Positions 51,991 through 63,896 of a stretch of DNA of 64,000 nt are shown piece after piece; positions within the stretch are counted from its first letter, which is position 1; every line of letters begins with the position of its first letter. This stretch comes from Pterobdella sp. o SKG-2022 (Eukaryota > Annelida > Clitellata > Hirudinida > Piscicolidae), in the NCBI GenBank assembly GCA_964035795.1, contig OZ038325.1:5275163-5339162 (forward strand). Direction: 5' to 3'. Under the pieces are notes generated by a model. That model saw only the letters and a program-made list of their open reading frames with translations. It was not told the DNA's origin and did no database searches. The position numbers and the translations under genes are program-made.

Positions 51991-54269
51991 CTGATAGAAA
52001 GGTTATTGATGGAGATGCTTGAGAAGTTGAGAGAAAATAGTGGAGATTTTTAAGTTATTTTGTGATTTTTAGTAATTAGAAATTTTAATAATTTATTTTT
52101 AATGCAAATTTAGGCTACAACATAACAGTGTGAAAATTTTTGTTTACTTTTTTGGTGTTTTGTGATAGGTCTGGTAAAATGAATGTGGGTGCTTAGCCAA
52201 GGTTTACATTAAAATGGACATGAAATAATGAGCAGTAATTACAGAGTTTTTGCTACAGATAATTGCTTGAATAGCATCTTATTTGTAGTGTAGGTATTAT
52301 GGGGTTTTTGAAATATTGTTTTGCAATATAATAAATTGTAATGTAGACTATCAATGATTTTATAGATTATTTCATATTTCAACATTTTAATTATGGTTTA
52401 ATTTTTAAAATTGGTTTAGTTGAAAAATGATGCAACCTGAAGTTATGAGGTTGGTTATTTCAGATATGACTTGATCATTAATGTCGTGGTTTTTGAGTTT
52501 ATTCTGTAAACTATTGTCATCCATTGGACTACTTTTTAGTCTGAATTTTGTTCAAAATACTTTTAACGTATTTGTTTGAAAAAAATTTTGATTTCTCCTT
52601 TACTGCAAAAAAAAAACTGACATGAATTTTTAGTAAAGAATAAGTTTGTGAGTACATTTTCAACAAATAAAAATACTTCTTTTGAAATAAAAATATTATA
52701 TAAAATTTTGAAATCACATAATGCGTATGAATATAAATTGAGATAAGCAACGTATCTTAAACATCTTCTGAATTTTACGCTCAGACAAAAAATCAAAAAT
52801 TTGATAACTATTATAATTACATTATTTTGAAAATAGCAAAAACTACTGAAATTCAATAATATCGCTTAGTAATCAATCGGGCCCTTTAAACTGAATTTAA
52901 ATCGACACTCAGAATCAAAAACTTCAGTTTAACAACTTTAAAATAAAAAAACTATTTTTTATACTTTGCAAAAACATTAAGCGATTGATTTGATTTTAAC
53001 AAGAAGTGATAAAAGCAATTTTTTGGACAATAACAATGAAACAACAATATGGCACTTAAGGCTATAAATATAGCTTTATATGTTTATTAAAAAGCAAAAA
53101 CAACTTACTCAATTTTTAAAATTTTATTTGAACTTATTTTAAATAAAAAAGAAAAACAATTTATGGATTTATTCTAATTCGTCAACGAAACAAAATTTTA
53201 TAAAAATAAATAAAAATGGTAGACACACGTGATGCAAAGTAAGTAAGGTTATTATAAAGATATTTAATTTATTTCGGCACAAAGAAAACTTTCAACACCG
53301 AAATAAAAGCAACTTGAACAAAAATTATTTTTTTTTATTATAAATATTCAAAATTCAAAAAAATAGTTATATACTATAGTAATCTATAGTTTTAATTGAG
53401 CTTAGTTCATCCACAGAATCGCACGAAGAGGAAAGTTTTGAGAGTTTAAAAAAAGTATAAAAAGAAAAAAGTCAACTCAAGATGATAAAGTATTTTTTAA
53501 AAAAATGAAAAAGAAAAAGCAAATTTGGCGTAGGAAGGGGAGAGGGATGAAATGAAATGTAGAAAGCGCCAAGAAGAAACCTAGACTGACTTGATTAAAA
53601 AGCAGTAAATAGCTGGAATGACATAGAAAAATTAAAAAAAAATGATATAAATGTTGAAAAGGATTTGAAATAAGAGTGATAGTGAAGTTGGAGTTAGTTA
53701 AGATCTATAAGAGGCAGAAGAGAGAAGTATTCAGAAGTATGAAAGACTAGACAAACAGCAAAGTTGAAAGTTTTAGAAACAGAATGAAAGATGACTACAG
53801 AAAGATTGTAGCAAAGAGAGCTAGACTGGTCAAACAAGAAAAAATAAAAAAGATGACAAAACTTTGAAAGAAACATTACAGAAGTAGGAATAGATGTGTT
53901 TGATGCGACAATAATGATTGCAAAAAGAAACAGATGGAATTTGAAGTCCAGGAAAAAAAAGTAATAAGAAAGCCAAGGCTTTGATTAGTGAGAAAAGTAT
54001 TGTTCAATAAAACAACATCAGTCAGGATTTTAGAGTTCAAGATGTAATTCATAAATTATATTCTTTGCGAATAAATAAGAAATTGATGGATACAAACAAA
54101 TATTTAACTTTTTTATTTGAAATACTTCAAAGCAAATAAAAATTCGTGCAACAGATCAACTCATAAAAAAATTTTTGCAGAAAAATAACAAGTTTTTATG
54201 AATTATGCATTATAAACATTAATATATTTTGCATGCAAATTCGAAATTACTGGAAATAGTGATAATTTT
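51991..54269. other. Region upstream of hnRNP R/Q-like exons; expected 5' exon not seen
   Basis: AT-rich, no recognised exon on either strand. Between about 53400 and 53970 the plus strand is strikingly purine-rich (AGAAAAAGAAA, GAAAGATG-type sequence) with short broken frames. It could be a decayed A-rich LINE 5' part or transcribed leader. Confidence 0.5.
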
Positions 54270-55025
54270 GACTGGCCAACGGTACGACATAGATTTCGTA
54301 GCTGAGAAACCCCTAGATAGAAAAGAAATTCAAAAAAAAATGACAAAATACAATCTCAATTAAATTTTCAAAAAACAGAAATATCCACACTAACACCTAC
54401 CAGCCTCGATAATATAACAACAAAAAAATTAGAAACATTCCTAACAATGAATAAAGAAATTTCCTTCAGAAAAGCCCTGACTAGTTGCCATGAACAAATT
54501 GTGGATACTGTGGCACAAAATCAAAATTAGCCAAAATAAAAAACTGAGAATTTTCAACGCATATATTTACCCCATATTGCTTTACAATTGTGGCACATGG
54601 TCATTGACGAAAACAGGTGAGAAGAAGGTGGACACTTTCCACCGACGTCTTCTTTGAAGGGTCATAAGTGTTTTTTAATCAGAAAAAATTACAAATGAAA
54701 AACTTTATTGCAAAACTAGCTGAAAAACAGCTCCACAATAAGAAACAGAAGACTCACCTTCCTAGGACACATACTGAGACTGAGTCCAAACTCGCCTGCG
54801 CAGACATCAATTGACACATACTTCCACGCTCCAACCAAACCAACTTAAAGCCGACCAAAACCTACAACAATGTCTACAAAAAGACCTCAAATCTCTCAAC
54901 ATAAATTTAAATAACTTGGAAGACTTACATAAAATGAGAACAACTGCCATTGGCAAAAAAACAATGAATAAAACTTATAAGCAATTAACAATGTTCTTAA
55001 CTATATTTTTTTTTTTAAAGTTCGA
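54270..55025 (+). mobile_element. Degenerate RTE-like LINE 3' fragment
   Basis: Broken frames give IDFVAEKPLDRKEIQKK just after a decayed YADD box (54280), KKLETFLTMNKEISFRKAL, then KLRIFNAYIYPILLYNCGTWSLTKTGEKKVDTFHRR (split over several frames, 54540-54660). A LTFLGHILRLSPN C-terminal block and an A/T-rich tail follow. It lies 240 bp upstream of the SUCLG2 start codon. Confidence 0.75.
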
Positions 55026-55265
55026 ATAAATAAAATTTATAATATTTAAGTTGTCTAATTTAAACTGTTAAGCAAAAAATTGAATAGCTAATATTAATTA
55101 AAAAAGTAATAAAATTTTTTGTAATTTGTCATGATTTTTGAAAAATAATTGAAAAAATCAAATAGGATATAATTATTTGAAGTTATATTAACTAGTTGTT
55201 AAATAGAATCTACTTTTCTTTTAAAAAATGCTTAAAATTTGACTTTGATCTTAGGTATCGACGTT

Positions 55266-58200
55266 ATGCTATCAAAAGTAAAACTTGTTCAAAAAACTGT
55301 AAGAAATCAATTTTATTTTTATTCAATTTATATTAAATTAAAGTGTTTTCATTATGTTAACTTTCCATTTAAACTTTTAACAGGCTTTATGGCAGACGGC
55401 ATGCAAACGATTTTTGAACTTGCACGAATATCAAAGCAAAGGATTAATGAAAGAACATGGCATAGCTGTGCAAGATTTCAAAATTGCTACTGATCTTGAA
55501 ACCGCTAAAAATATCGCCAATAGTTTTAGTAAGAGTTTTCTGGAAAGTGTTATTATTTATTAAAATTTACACTTGCTTAAATTATTTTTGGCTTATAAAA
55601 ATAGAGATAGTTTTTTTTCAATTTTTTTTGTTCATCATATATGAGCCAATTATCATCATGTATAGGGTTTCTTAATTGAATACCAAATATTTTCAATTGA
55701 CTAACAGATCTTTGCAATTGACTACCAAAGCTTATCATCAATCATCATTATATTATCTTATTTTTCAAATATTAATTTTTTCAATAAACCTATTCTGACA
55801 TTTAATATCAAAATTAGCATTATATTAATAATAAATACATAAGATATATTATCCCTGTAATTATCATTGTTATAAATAGTATTTAAATTACTATAATATT
55901 AATACAATTATATTATTATTTGAATCAGTCTTTTAAATATATTATTTTTAAATATCATTAATCTTTGCAAGAACAAGAAGAATATGTGATAAAAGCTCAG
56001 GTGCTGGCTGGTGGCAGAGGCAAGGGGGTATTCAACACTGGATTCAAGGGTGGTGTTCATCTTACTAAAAAGTATGATTTGTTATCTTATTAATGAATTT
56101 ATCAGTTAAATGAATAATAATATTGAAGAAAACTATTACAATACTGTCTTCATTCTCATTATAATCTTTATTCATTTTTATCATTTAAAAAATATTCAAA
56201 ATGTCAAATTCACTTCAAAAGTCAAAATGAGATAGCTGACATAGTGGGCAAAATGTTGGGGAACAAACTGATAACCAAGCAAACAACGTCATCTGGAGTC
56301 ACGGTAAACCAGGTTATTAACCATTATCATCCTCTTCTCCACCATGGCAACCTTTCGGAAGCTGTATCATGTTATGATTATTATCATTGAAATTTTAATT
56401 AGTTTATTTGTGATTTTAGTTTTAGAGACATGTTATTTGCCTTTTTGCGCATTAATTTTTGTATTCTAATTTCACAAAGAGAAATTAAATAAATATTTTT
56501 TTTTTAAAAAACTTTACATTCTGATAAATTGAATTTCACAATAAAACATTAGTTAGTATGAGATAGTAACTAATTCTTTATGTAGAGGTCTAAAGTATTG
56601 AAAGGTATAGTTTTCCATAATAAATGTATCTAAAACCCTTTCATTTTGAAGTTAAAATGGTAAAGTTGCACTTTTCACTTTTACTCAATGTTGTTTGCTT
56701 AAATACTCCAAAGTTCACCAAAATTTTTTAATTTTTGAAATCTCAATTAATAAGTTAAATTTTGATTAAATGTCTATTAGTTATGTGTGCATTTCTGTTA
56801 TGATATTTTTTATCAGTGTAATTCATAGCTTTATCACCTATCACCACACCCACATAAAGGTAATGATAGCAGAAGCAATGGACATAGAAAGAGAAACATA
56901 CTTAGCAATAGTAATGGATAGGGAATCTGGTGGGCCAATGGTCGTTTGTAGTCCTTGTGGTGGTGTAGATATTGAAGAAGTGGCTCATAATCAACCTGAA
57001 AAAATATTTAAGGTTGGTGCTGTGATTGATCAGTGTTTATGATATACCAATAGAAATTAAACTTTAAAAACATCAATTGAAGATTCATACATTTATTTAA
57101 AAGAAAAGCTATAATTTTCGATTAGTATTATTAGCATGCTAACGTTTTATGATAAGGCTATACTTATCGAAAATTATGGCTTTTTTTTTTAAATAAATGT
57201 ATGAATCCTCAATTGATGTTTTTAAAGTTTAATTTCTATAAAAAACATACATAAGGTGTCTCTTCAGCTCCTTGCCTTAGCATTTTCTCATTATTATTAT
57301 TATATTAAATCTACTGTAAAATCAAATTTAAGCAAGAAAATAATAATCAAATGTTTTATTATATAAATACATCTTTAAGTGAACACAGAAACAAACCAAA
57401 CACCAGGAAGCAATAGATGTGGAGGAGGGCATAAGCGAAGAACAAGCTTCACGACTCGCCAAATCACTTGGATTCAAAGGAAACCTTGTTGTACGTTAAC
57501 AAAAGTTTTATTCATATGGCGCAGAAAAACTGGGGTTCTTAATCGCTGCTCAAAATGCTAACAGCTGACCTCCAGGCCTATCAAATTACTTTTACTGAGT
57601 CTCCACAATTATTTATTATGCTTATTATTATTTTTATGATGATGATGATGATGATTATTATTATTATTTTTGTAGAATGAGGCAGCAAAGCAGATCATCA
57701 AGTTGTACAATTTGTTTTGCAAGATTGACGCTGTTCAGATTGAAATCAATCCCTTTGGAGAAACCAAAAAAAATCAAAGTGCATTTTTAATACTGGTATT
57801 GTGAATCATAAAATCATGACAATATTAGAATTTTTTATTTTGACAAAGCTTTTCGATATATTCTATATCATCATCAGATAACAAATTTTGAGGCTAATTG
57901 TTCACAACTACTGTTATTATTGTTGTTATCATTATTTTTAATAGAAGCACTAGTAGTAGTAGTAATAGTAAATAATCATCCGCACAAACAACACAGTTGT
58001 ATGTTTTGATGCAAAGATCAACTTTGACGACAACGCTAAATGGAGACAGGAAGAGATTTTCAAGCAGGCTGATGAGTCAGAGAGTGATCCGAGGGAGGTA
58101 ATCGGGTTGTCGGCTTGTTGTTGGTGTGCTCGACAAATAGCGCAGGTATTATGCAAGAATCGTGGTCGTTAGATCATCAAATATTAATGGTCATACATTT

Positions 58201-61200
58201 TCATGTGAAGAGGATTTGAACGTTCAATGGTTAGGAGTAGCAGAGGTCGATGAAAGAATATATCTGGGATAAGTGGTGGTTTTGCCAGTAGTTTTTGTAT
58301 ATATGTAAAAACGGTTGTGATTTTTCCGTCTGCAATATTGTTTTTTTTTCTGAATGTTGATATTAAGAAAGTAATGTGAGTTTCAACGTTATATACACGT
58401 AATGAAGCATTTTAGAAAAGTTTTATATTACGCGGATAATTATATCATTCAAGGTAGAAGCAACAAGGAGTAATTTGAACTATATTGGCCTGGATGGCAA
58501 TGTAGGCTGCCTAGGTTGGTGCTTATAATACTTTAAGTTAATTGTGTGTGGGTGTTTATAACGTTCATGTCTCAATCCAAATTTAACTGTATTGTTAGAT
58601 AAACTACAAACATTAAGTGTTACAGTAGAAATTTGGTATAAACTGTCAACATACACAGTTTGCCATTCTGTAATTGCACGTAAGACACCAGACCGATATG
58701 CCTATATTTTATATATAACTTTGACATGGTTTTTAATGGAAAAATGATGAAAACAATTAAAGAAATCTGTTCTATAGAAGATATGAAGTCCCAACAATAA
58801 GTACCACACTGTGAAACCACCCTGTGAGAACGACTGAGCTCTTGAAAAACTGGACGGTCTTGTTGACATCTGAGAAACACACCCACCAATGACTAGGGTG
58901 CTTGGTGTTGAAAAAAATATGAAGTCCAGGGCATGACGTTAAAAAGCACCTTTTTAGCATCCTATTATTTAAGCCTGCAGTTTGTGGGGCTGTTAAAATC
59001 CAAACGATCCTTCCCTCTTCTCCAGTTATCTTTTGCGGTTAATAACTTCATATGTCAAGCTAATTTTTTGAAATACTCCACACAGACTGTTTCATCAGTC
59101 TGCTTTCATCAGGCTAGTTTTTGGACATACGCAAAGAAAACATCTTAAGATCAACATTAACAGCCTAATGATGAGGATAAAGTACATTCTTGAACTACAC
59201 GGTGGAACATGGGGTAATAAAAAATAATGAAGTTGTTACATTGTTTACTCATTAACACCAACTTGAAAGTGAAAACCAAGGGAAAAGTACCCACTTTATA
59301 ACCAATATTGAATGGTCTCAGTTCAGTACTTTCCATCACATACCTGTAAGATTTTAATTCTTCGAGCCAATTGAATTCAATTTAATTGAATATATACATG
59401 TAAAAACTGTTAAGAGAACTTAAGACAAATTTTTATGCCCAAGGCATACGCTGATGACGTTAATTTCATGAGCAAAGAGGGACTCGAACCGAATACAATC
59501 AATCAATCAATCAAATCCTTTTTAATAGCCCGTTGTTCTTTACCAAGAATTGGGTTTTTTAAAAAGATCTATCTCGAAGTCGGTCTTTCCATTCAGAGCA
59601 ATTGAGAGGATCTGCACAAACCATGTCTAGTTTTTTTTGTCATCCAATACAAGATTGTTCTAAGTTTTTTATCAGCCTTCTAGGTTTCTTACAAGAATCT
59701 AACTTTAACTTCCACACCTGCAAAATCCAACCAGCGCTATGCTCAACGTGTCCGAACCACCTTATTCTGCTGGTACGTAAAACTACTTTAACATTTTAAA
59801 TGCCAAGTTTATAAAGTAGAGAGTCAGAATGAAGGTTATCATTCGCTCTAACGTGGGAAAAATACGGGAAAACTGGAATTACAGATGAAGACCACAAAAA
59901 AGAAGACACTCAGAATTGATTTAGACAACAAGTGGATGAAGCGACAAAAACTTTGCATGCTTCTCGATACGAAACAAGAGTGAAAAAAGCGGAAGCATTT
60001 AACAACAATGGCAATGCTAAAACGTTCTTTTCGCTAACTAAATGAGTTACGGTTCCATCTTTTTCTTTGCACATCCGACACTTAGCTGATTCTCTACTGT
60101 GTTCGATTCTTGCTTTACGGTAGTTAGTTCCAAGAGCTTAGCCTCCTCTTGAACCATTGCCAACGCTTCTTTGAAGCAAAATCTTTAATTTGTCTTGTAA
60201 ATTGTCTGTGCATAGCTTCATTTGTCCACTTTTTTTTCCCTTCTTTCTGTTCCACTTTAAATTCTGATTTTGAACATTCCCTATTAATCTTCAAGTATTT
60301 TTTAATTGATGTCATAATTTTGTTGGAACTATTCAAAATATAGAAATTGGTGCTATGTTCTTCATGTAATGTAATGGAGTATTTATAAAGCGCTTTTCCT
60401 TGTAGTTTAAAGCGCTTGCTAGAAATTTAATGTAGCGAAAATACACTGTGGAACAGGAGCTAATTGTCGGCCCACACGGGATTGAACCCGGTAACTTTAG
60501 ATAAGTAGTCTAATGTTCAACCATTGAGCTATCATATTCTATGGTATTTTTAATACTCATTAGATTTTTTTCTCCATCTTTTCTATGTACATATAATCTG
60601 TCTATATCAGCTTTTGGGTGCAAAGCTTCATATGCTGTCATTATCTTTATAGTTTTGTGGTCGGTGTTTTCGATTTCATGTTTAGTCTTATTATTATTTA
60701 TTATAATAATAATTATCATTAGTATTAACAGTTTTATTTAAAGAAACTCAAAAAACTCATAGCCGCCCTACCTAAACAATACCCATCTACGCACCAACTA
60801 TCCCACCTCTACACAACCATTAGTGAACGGAGCAGGCTTAGCAATGGCGACAATGGACATAATAAAGTTGCATGGAGGAGAGCCTGCTAACTTCCTTGAC
60901 GTTGGAGGGGGAGTAAACGAGCAACAAATCACCAGTGCTTTCAAAATACTTGGAGCTGATACAAAGGTTGGTGTGTAGAGGGTTGTGGAGAAGGGGTGGT
61001 TAGGTTATTGTGTGGTGGCGCGTTATGGGTGTGTTAGTTTTTTTGCATGAATGAGTGTGATGAAAATATATTGTAGTAGTCAAATAGTTTTTCACGTGGG
61101 AGAGGCTTGGATACTGTGCGTAGATGCTTCATGCACAGTTTGTATGCGTGTTTTTTGGTAAGTAAAATTCGGTTCAATTCTTTTATGGTATGTAGTTTAA

Positions 61201-62420
61201 TTGGTTCTTTCGAAATCTTTATATTTCTTATCAGTAATTAGCTGTATTTGAACTAATAATAAAAACAAAAACATTAATAATTAACCTTCAAATTTTCACT
61301 ACAAAAACATTTCAAAAAGCATGCGCACAGACAAATACACAGGCACAATCACTTTGCTGGGTGATCTACCTTATGGATGAGGCGCAAACCTGCAGAAAAT
61401 TTATTAGTTTATTTATATATATTTCGATGTCTTTTGGTTGGTCGTCTTAAGAAATTTTTTCAAACCCTTTTGTAGACAATCAATTGTAAGCTTGCTAGTT
61501 CTCCTCACTATATAATAATCTCAGGTTAAAAGCATCTTGGTGAATATATTTGGAGGAATAGTGAATTGTGCAATAGTAGCCAGAGGTTTGGTTGGTGCTC
61601 TACAGAACAATCCCCACTTCAAAATCCCCGTGGTAGTCAGACTTGAAGGTGAGTGTTTTCAACATCACATGCATTTTACATATATATCAAATTTTTATTT
61701 TGAATAAAATTGAAAGTATTTAAATGTTTAAACTATGCGAGAAAATAATGCTGATGTAATGAGGGGTGTGTAGAAAAAAAGAATTGATTTCTGTTGTCTG
61801 CAAGAAACTCGTTTGAGGCCTAACCTGAAGTTAATTGACGAGTCGACGGAGCCAAACAAAAAGCTCAAAAAAAGAGTTGAAGAACCAAAAGTTTATTAAA
61901 ATTTTTGAATAATACGAGATAGTTGATTTTTAAGAGTGTCAATTATTTTATGAAATAAATTGTTTTTTAAGAGCTTCAACCCAACGAACCGACACTGGCA
62001 TTTGAAATGCTTCTTTGCGCTAGCAGATCTATGGAGCTTTATCCAGGTCAAATTGAGTTACATGCTCTACAAGTCCTGGTTGATTAAAGAACACTTGAGA
62101 CTAACCTGTAATTCACAACTAAAGAAACTGTTTTGATGCTTTAAATCGCTCTAAATGGAAAGCCAAGCCTCGTAATAAAATTTTCTAACAACTGTACCAC
62201 CGATTTAAAAATAAAGGGGTACAAAAAATGATTTGAGTGGTGGTTTAATAGTTTCGTATTATAGTTTGTAAGAACACTAAATAAGTGAAAACTTGAATAA
62301 CTCGCAGGCACTAACGTGCAAGAAGCCAAACACATCCTTCTGACTAGTGGAGTGAAAATTGTCACTGCCAACGATCTCGATGATGCTAGCGTAAAGGCTA
62401 TCAACCTTGCTACGTCCTGA
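55266..62420 (+). CDS. SUCLG2: Succinyl-CoA ligase [GDP-forming] beta subunit, mitochondrial, complete
   Basis: With the alpha subunit it converts succinyl-CoA, GDP and phosphate to succinate, CoA and GTP in the mitochondrial TCA cycle. Twelve exons: 55266-55298, 55384-55528, 55972-56071, 56222-56312, 56860-57012, 57407-57490, 57676-57778, 57997-58097, 58454-58514, 60824-60966, 61525-61648 and 62308-62420 (TGA). Phases close to 416 residues (human SUCLG2: 432). The N-terminus [20 protein letters not shown] is a basic presequence before [12 protein letters not shown]. The ATP-grasp part shows [17 protein letters not shown] and GGVHLTK, then [27 protein letters not shown] and [13 protein letters not shown]. 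The ligase domain shows [32 protein letters not shown] and [16 protein letters not shown], then GTNVQEA. GVFN, NPFGET and EGTNVQEA favour the GDP-forming over the ADP-forming (SUCLA2) type. The 2.3-kb intron 9 holds nested transposons. Confidence 0.95.
57051..57239. mobile_element. Foldback (MITE-like) element in SUCLG2 intron 5
   Basis: Inverted arms of about 72 bp (57051-57122 and 57167-57239), beginning TAGAAATTAAACTTTAAAAAC and ending with its complement, flank a roughly 44-bp centre. Arms differ at few positions. A related centre occurs at 5133-5163. No obvious TSD or ORF. Confidence 0.85.
57798..57875 (+). repeat. Short interspersed repeat shared with 22281-22357
   Basis: Second copy of the roughly 77-bp AAGCTTTTCGATATATTCTATAT-containing repeat, here in the SUCLG2 intron before exon 8. 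Confidence 0.7.
58655..58710 (-). mobile_element. Fragment of the RTE-like LINE 5' UTR
   Basis: Shares CCATTCTGTAATTGCACGT and the following CACCAGACCG.AT with 26079-26115, the region just upstream of the minus-strand endonuclease start. It is therefore a 5'-UTR fragment of the same LINE family, in SUCLG2 intron 9. Confidence 0.6.
59410..60018 (+). mobile_element. RTE-like LINE fragment, split by another LINE
   Basis: The left part (59440-59495) reads [17 protein letters not shown], matching the RT box of the 23.3-kb element. The right part (about 59850-60018) reads the DNKW...[10 protein letters not shown] block with TTMAMLK, as in the C-terminal domain of that element. The two parts are separated by the inverted fragment at 59497-59835. 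Confidence 0.82.
59497..59835 (-). mobile_element. 3' fragment of the PHD-finger LINE, inserted in an RTE-like copy
   Basis: Its reverse complement matches 20290-20555 (WFGH(V), GWI-like, [12 protein letters not shown], [19 protein letters not shown], then GATTTGATTGATTGA). The (TCAA)n at 59498-59515 is its TGAT 3' tail. Typical 5'-truncated target-primed insertion. Confidence 0.85.
60019..60340 (-). mobile_element. R2-type LINE fragment, downstream half
   Basis: Minus-strand frames read [33 protein letters not shown] and [15 protein letters not shown], matching 34365-34740. This copy keeps both cysteines of the CxxC knuckle that is CxxF in the 34-kb copy. It is separated from its upstream half (60546-60720) by a SINE. 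Confidence 0.85.
60341..60545 (-). mobile_element. tRNA-derived SINE inserted into an R2-type LINE
   Basis: Read on the minus strand it starts with a pol III A box (TAGCTCAATGG, 60531-60521), about 33 bp of tRNA-like sequence, and a B box (GGTTCAATCCC, 60488-60478). A non-tRNA body follows (GCCGACAATTAGC..., GTTCCACAGTGT, AAGCGCTTTATAAA), ending near 60365 with CATTACATTACAT. Flanking R2-type sequence is continuous with the uninterrupted copy at 34330-34400 once this block is removed. A second, edge-truncated copy is at 1-111. Confidence 0.85.
60546..60720 (-). mobile_element. R2-type LINE fragment, upstream half, with ATT tail
   Basis: The minus-strand frame reads [41 protein letters not shown], matching 34230-34350 of the plus-strand copy. 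Its 5' truncation point abuts an AAT/ATA-type repeat at 60690-60725. Confidence 0.85.
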
Positions 62421-63516
62421 GTGCTGCACTATTTGTTTTATTCTACTTGGAGTTTATTATTATTAGTTTCAATATTCTTTTATTTTTCTCATTATTTTCT
62501 TGATTCATCTTTCAAGTTTATATCAATAATTAATCAATTTCTTCATCAAGGGAAGATTCTTCATAGTTTCTAAACGCATTTAAATCATTATGTTCTGACA
62601 TTAAAACGTTCAATTTCAGTGATTCAGTTTTTTAAACGCTATACACCATAAGACCTTACAATGGCCGATCATGACAACGCCACTGACCCTTTAATTTCAT
62701 TCATATTACAAAAGCTACTTTAAATAAATTTTACACCATTCATTAGTAAAAATACGCTAGTTATTTTCTTTACTAAAACACTAACTTGCAACTGAGGTAT
62801 CACCATAATGTATTTGAAACCTTTGTATTTTCTCTATTTTTATGTTATTTTTTAATGGGTAATTAGTTACATTTTGGTACATTTGACTTCATGTTATCTT
62901 GTACAGCAAGATCTTATCATTATCAACTCAAGCGCCTGATATGTAGCAGTCATATAGCAGCTTAGCAGAATTTTTATCCACATTACCCTATATTTTGTAA
63001 CTGTAATGATGAAAATTATAGCCGATAAAAAGCGGTAATGAACATAACAGTAATTTTTCTTGAATCTCTAATAATTGATTATGTTGTGCACTTTAACTAA
63101 ATGAATATGCAACTAATAAATGTCTATCAAAATAAAGAAAAACATATCATGTAACTTGATATCCTACAGTAGAACGTTGATTGCAATTGAATTTAATAGA
63201 TGATTGAAGGTTAAATAGGTAAAAAAATAAGTGCACAGAAAATTTTTTTAAGCTTTTTAAGGCAACTAATTCTAAGAATAAAATAATGCGCAATGATCAC
63301 AATCAATAAATCACAACGAAAAAGTACTTAATTGGTAAAGAACAATTTTAAAACACCATTGACAGTAATGAGAGATTAACAAATTTCTTATATTTATTTA
63401 ATCAAAAATGGAGCTTAAATTGAAACTGGAAGACTTAACAACTAATATTTATATTATATAATAGAAGCTAAAAAAGTTATAGGAGTGATAAATGTAGGAA
63501 TCATTAACTGGAATAA
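62421..63516. other. Spacer between convergent SUCLG2 and ACBP genes
   Basis: AT-rich 3' flanks. AATAAA at 62723-62728 may end SUCLG2. On the minus strand AATAAA (63398-63393) lies about 120 bp past the acyl-CoA-binding-protein stop. No further gene seen. Confidence 0.55.
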
Positions 63517-63896
63517 CTATTTGTAAATCTCTATAATTCTATTGGCTGCTGCCACATATTGCTTTTGGGCATCATTCTTTGGCAGACCTTGGGTTATTGA
63601 TATAAATCATAATTAAAATAATTAAGTTTATTATATAAAATTAAATAGAAATTTATCCCGTTTGGATTTTGTTACAAATTAAATTTAGAACAAACACTGC
63701 AAAATGAGTTAACTGATGACTGACATTAAATTAAACCTTATCAAATAGTCTACCAATTGATATCAAGCAAATGAATAACAAGGTTTTAGTCAAGAAAAGG
63801 TGAATAGAAATGAAATTTACAGTATCATGATACCTTTTCTCGAATTCCAAGCATCCCATTTTGCTTTCCCTTTAAAGTCCAACATGCCTGGTCTAG
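63517..63896 (-). CDS. Acyl-CoA-binding protein (DBI/ACBP), last two exons
   Basis: ACBP is a small four-helix cytosolic carrier of medium- and long-chain acyl-CoA esters. Minus-strand exons 63896-63834 and 63587-63517 (TAG) join in phase to read [20 protein letters not shown], then [23 protein letters not shown]. The first part is nearly identical to the family signature [16 protein letters not shown]; the tail matches the usual KG.S.EDAM..YI..V..L.KKY helix. The 5' exons lie beyond the right edge. It converges on SUCLG2. Confidence 0.92.

Noticed and set aside
53217..53245. Short plus-strand start exon (MVDTRDAK) with GTAAGT donor
   Set aside because: SUCLG2 already has a good start exon at 55266 with a mitochondrial presequence. 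No partner exon was found for this one.
60478..60531. A functional tRNA gene on the minus strand
   Set aside because: A and B boxes are present but the stems do not close and a non-tRNA body follows. It is a SINE head.
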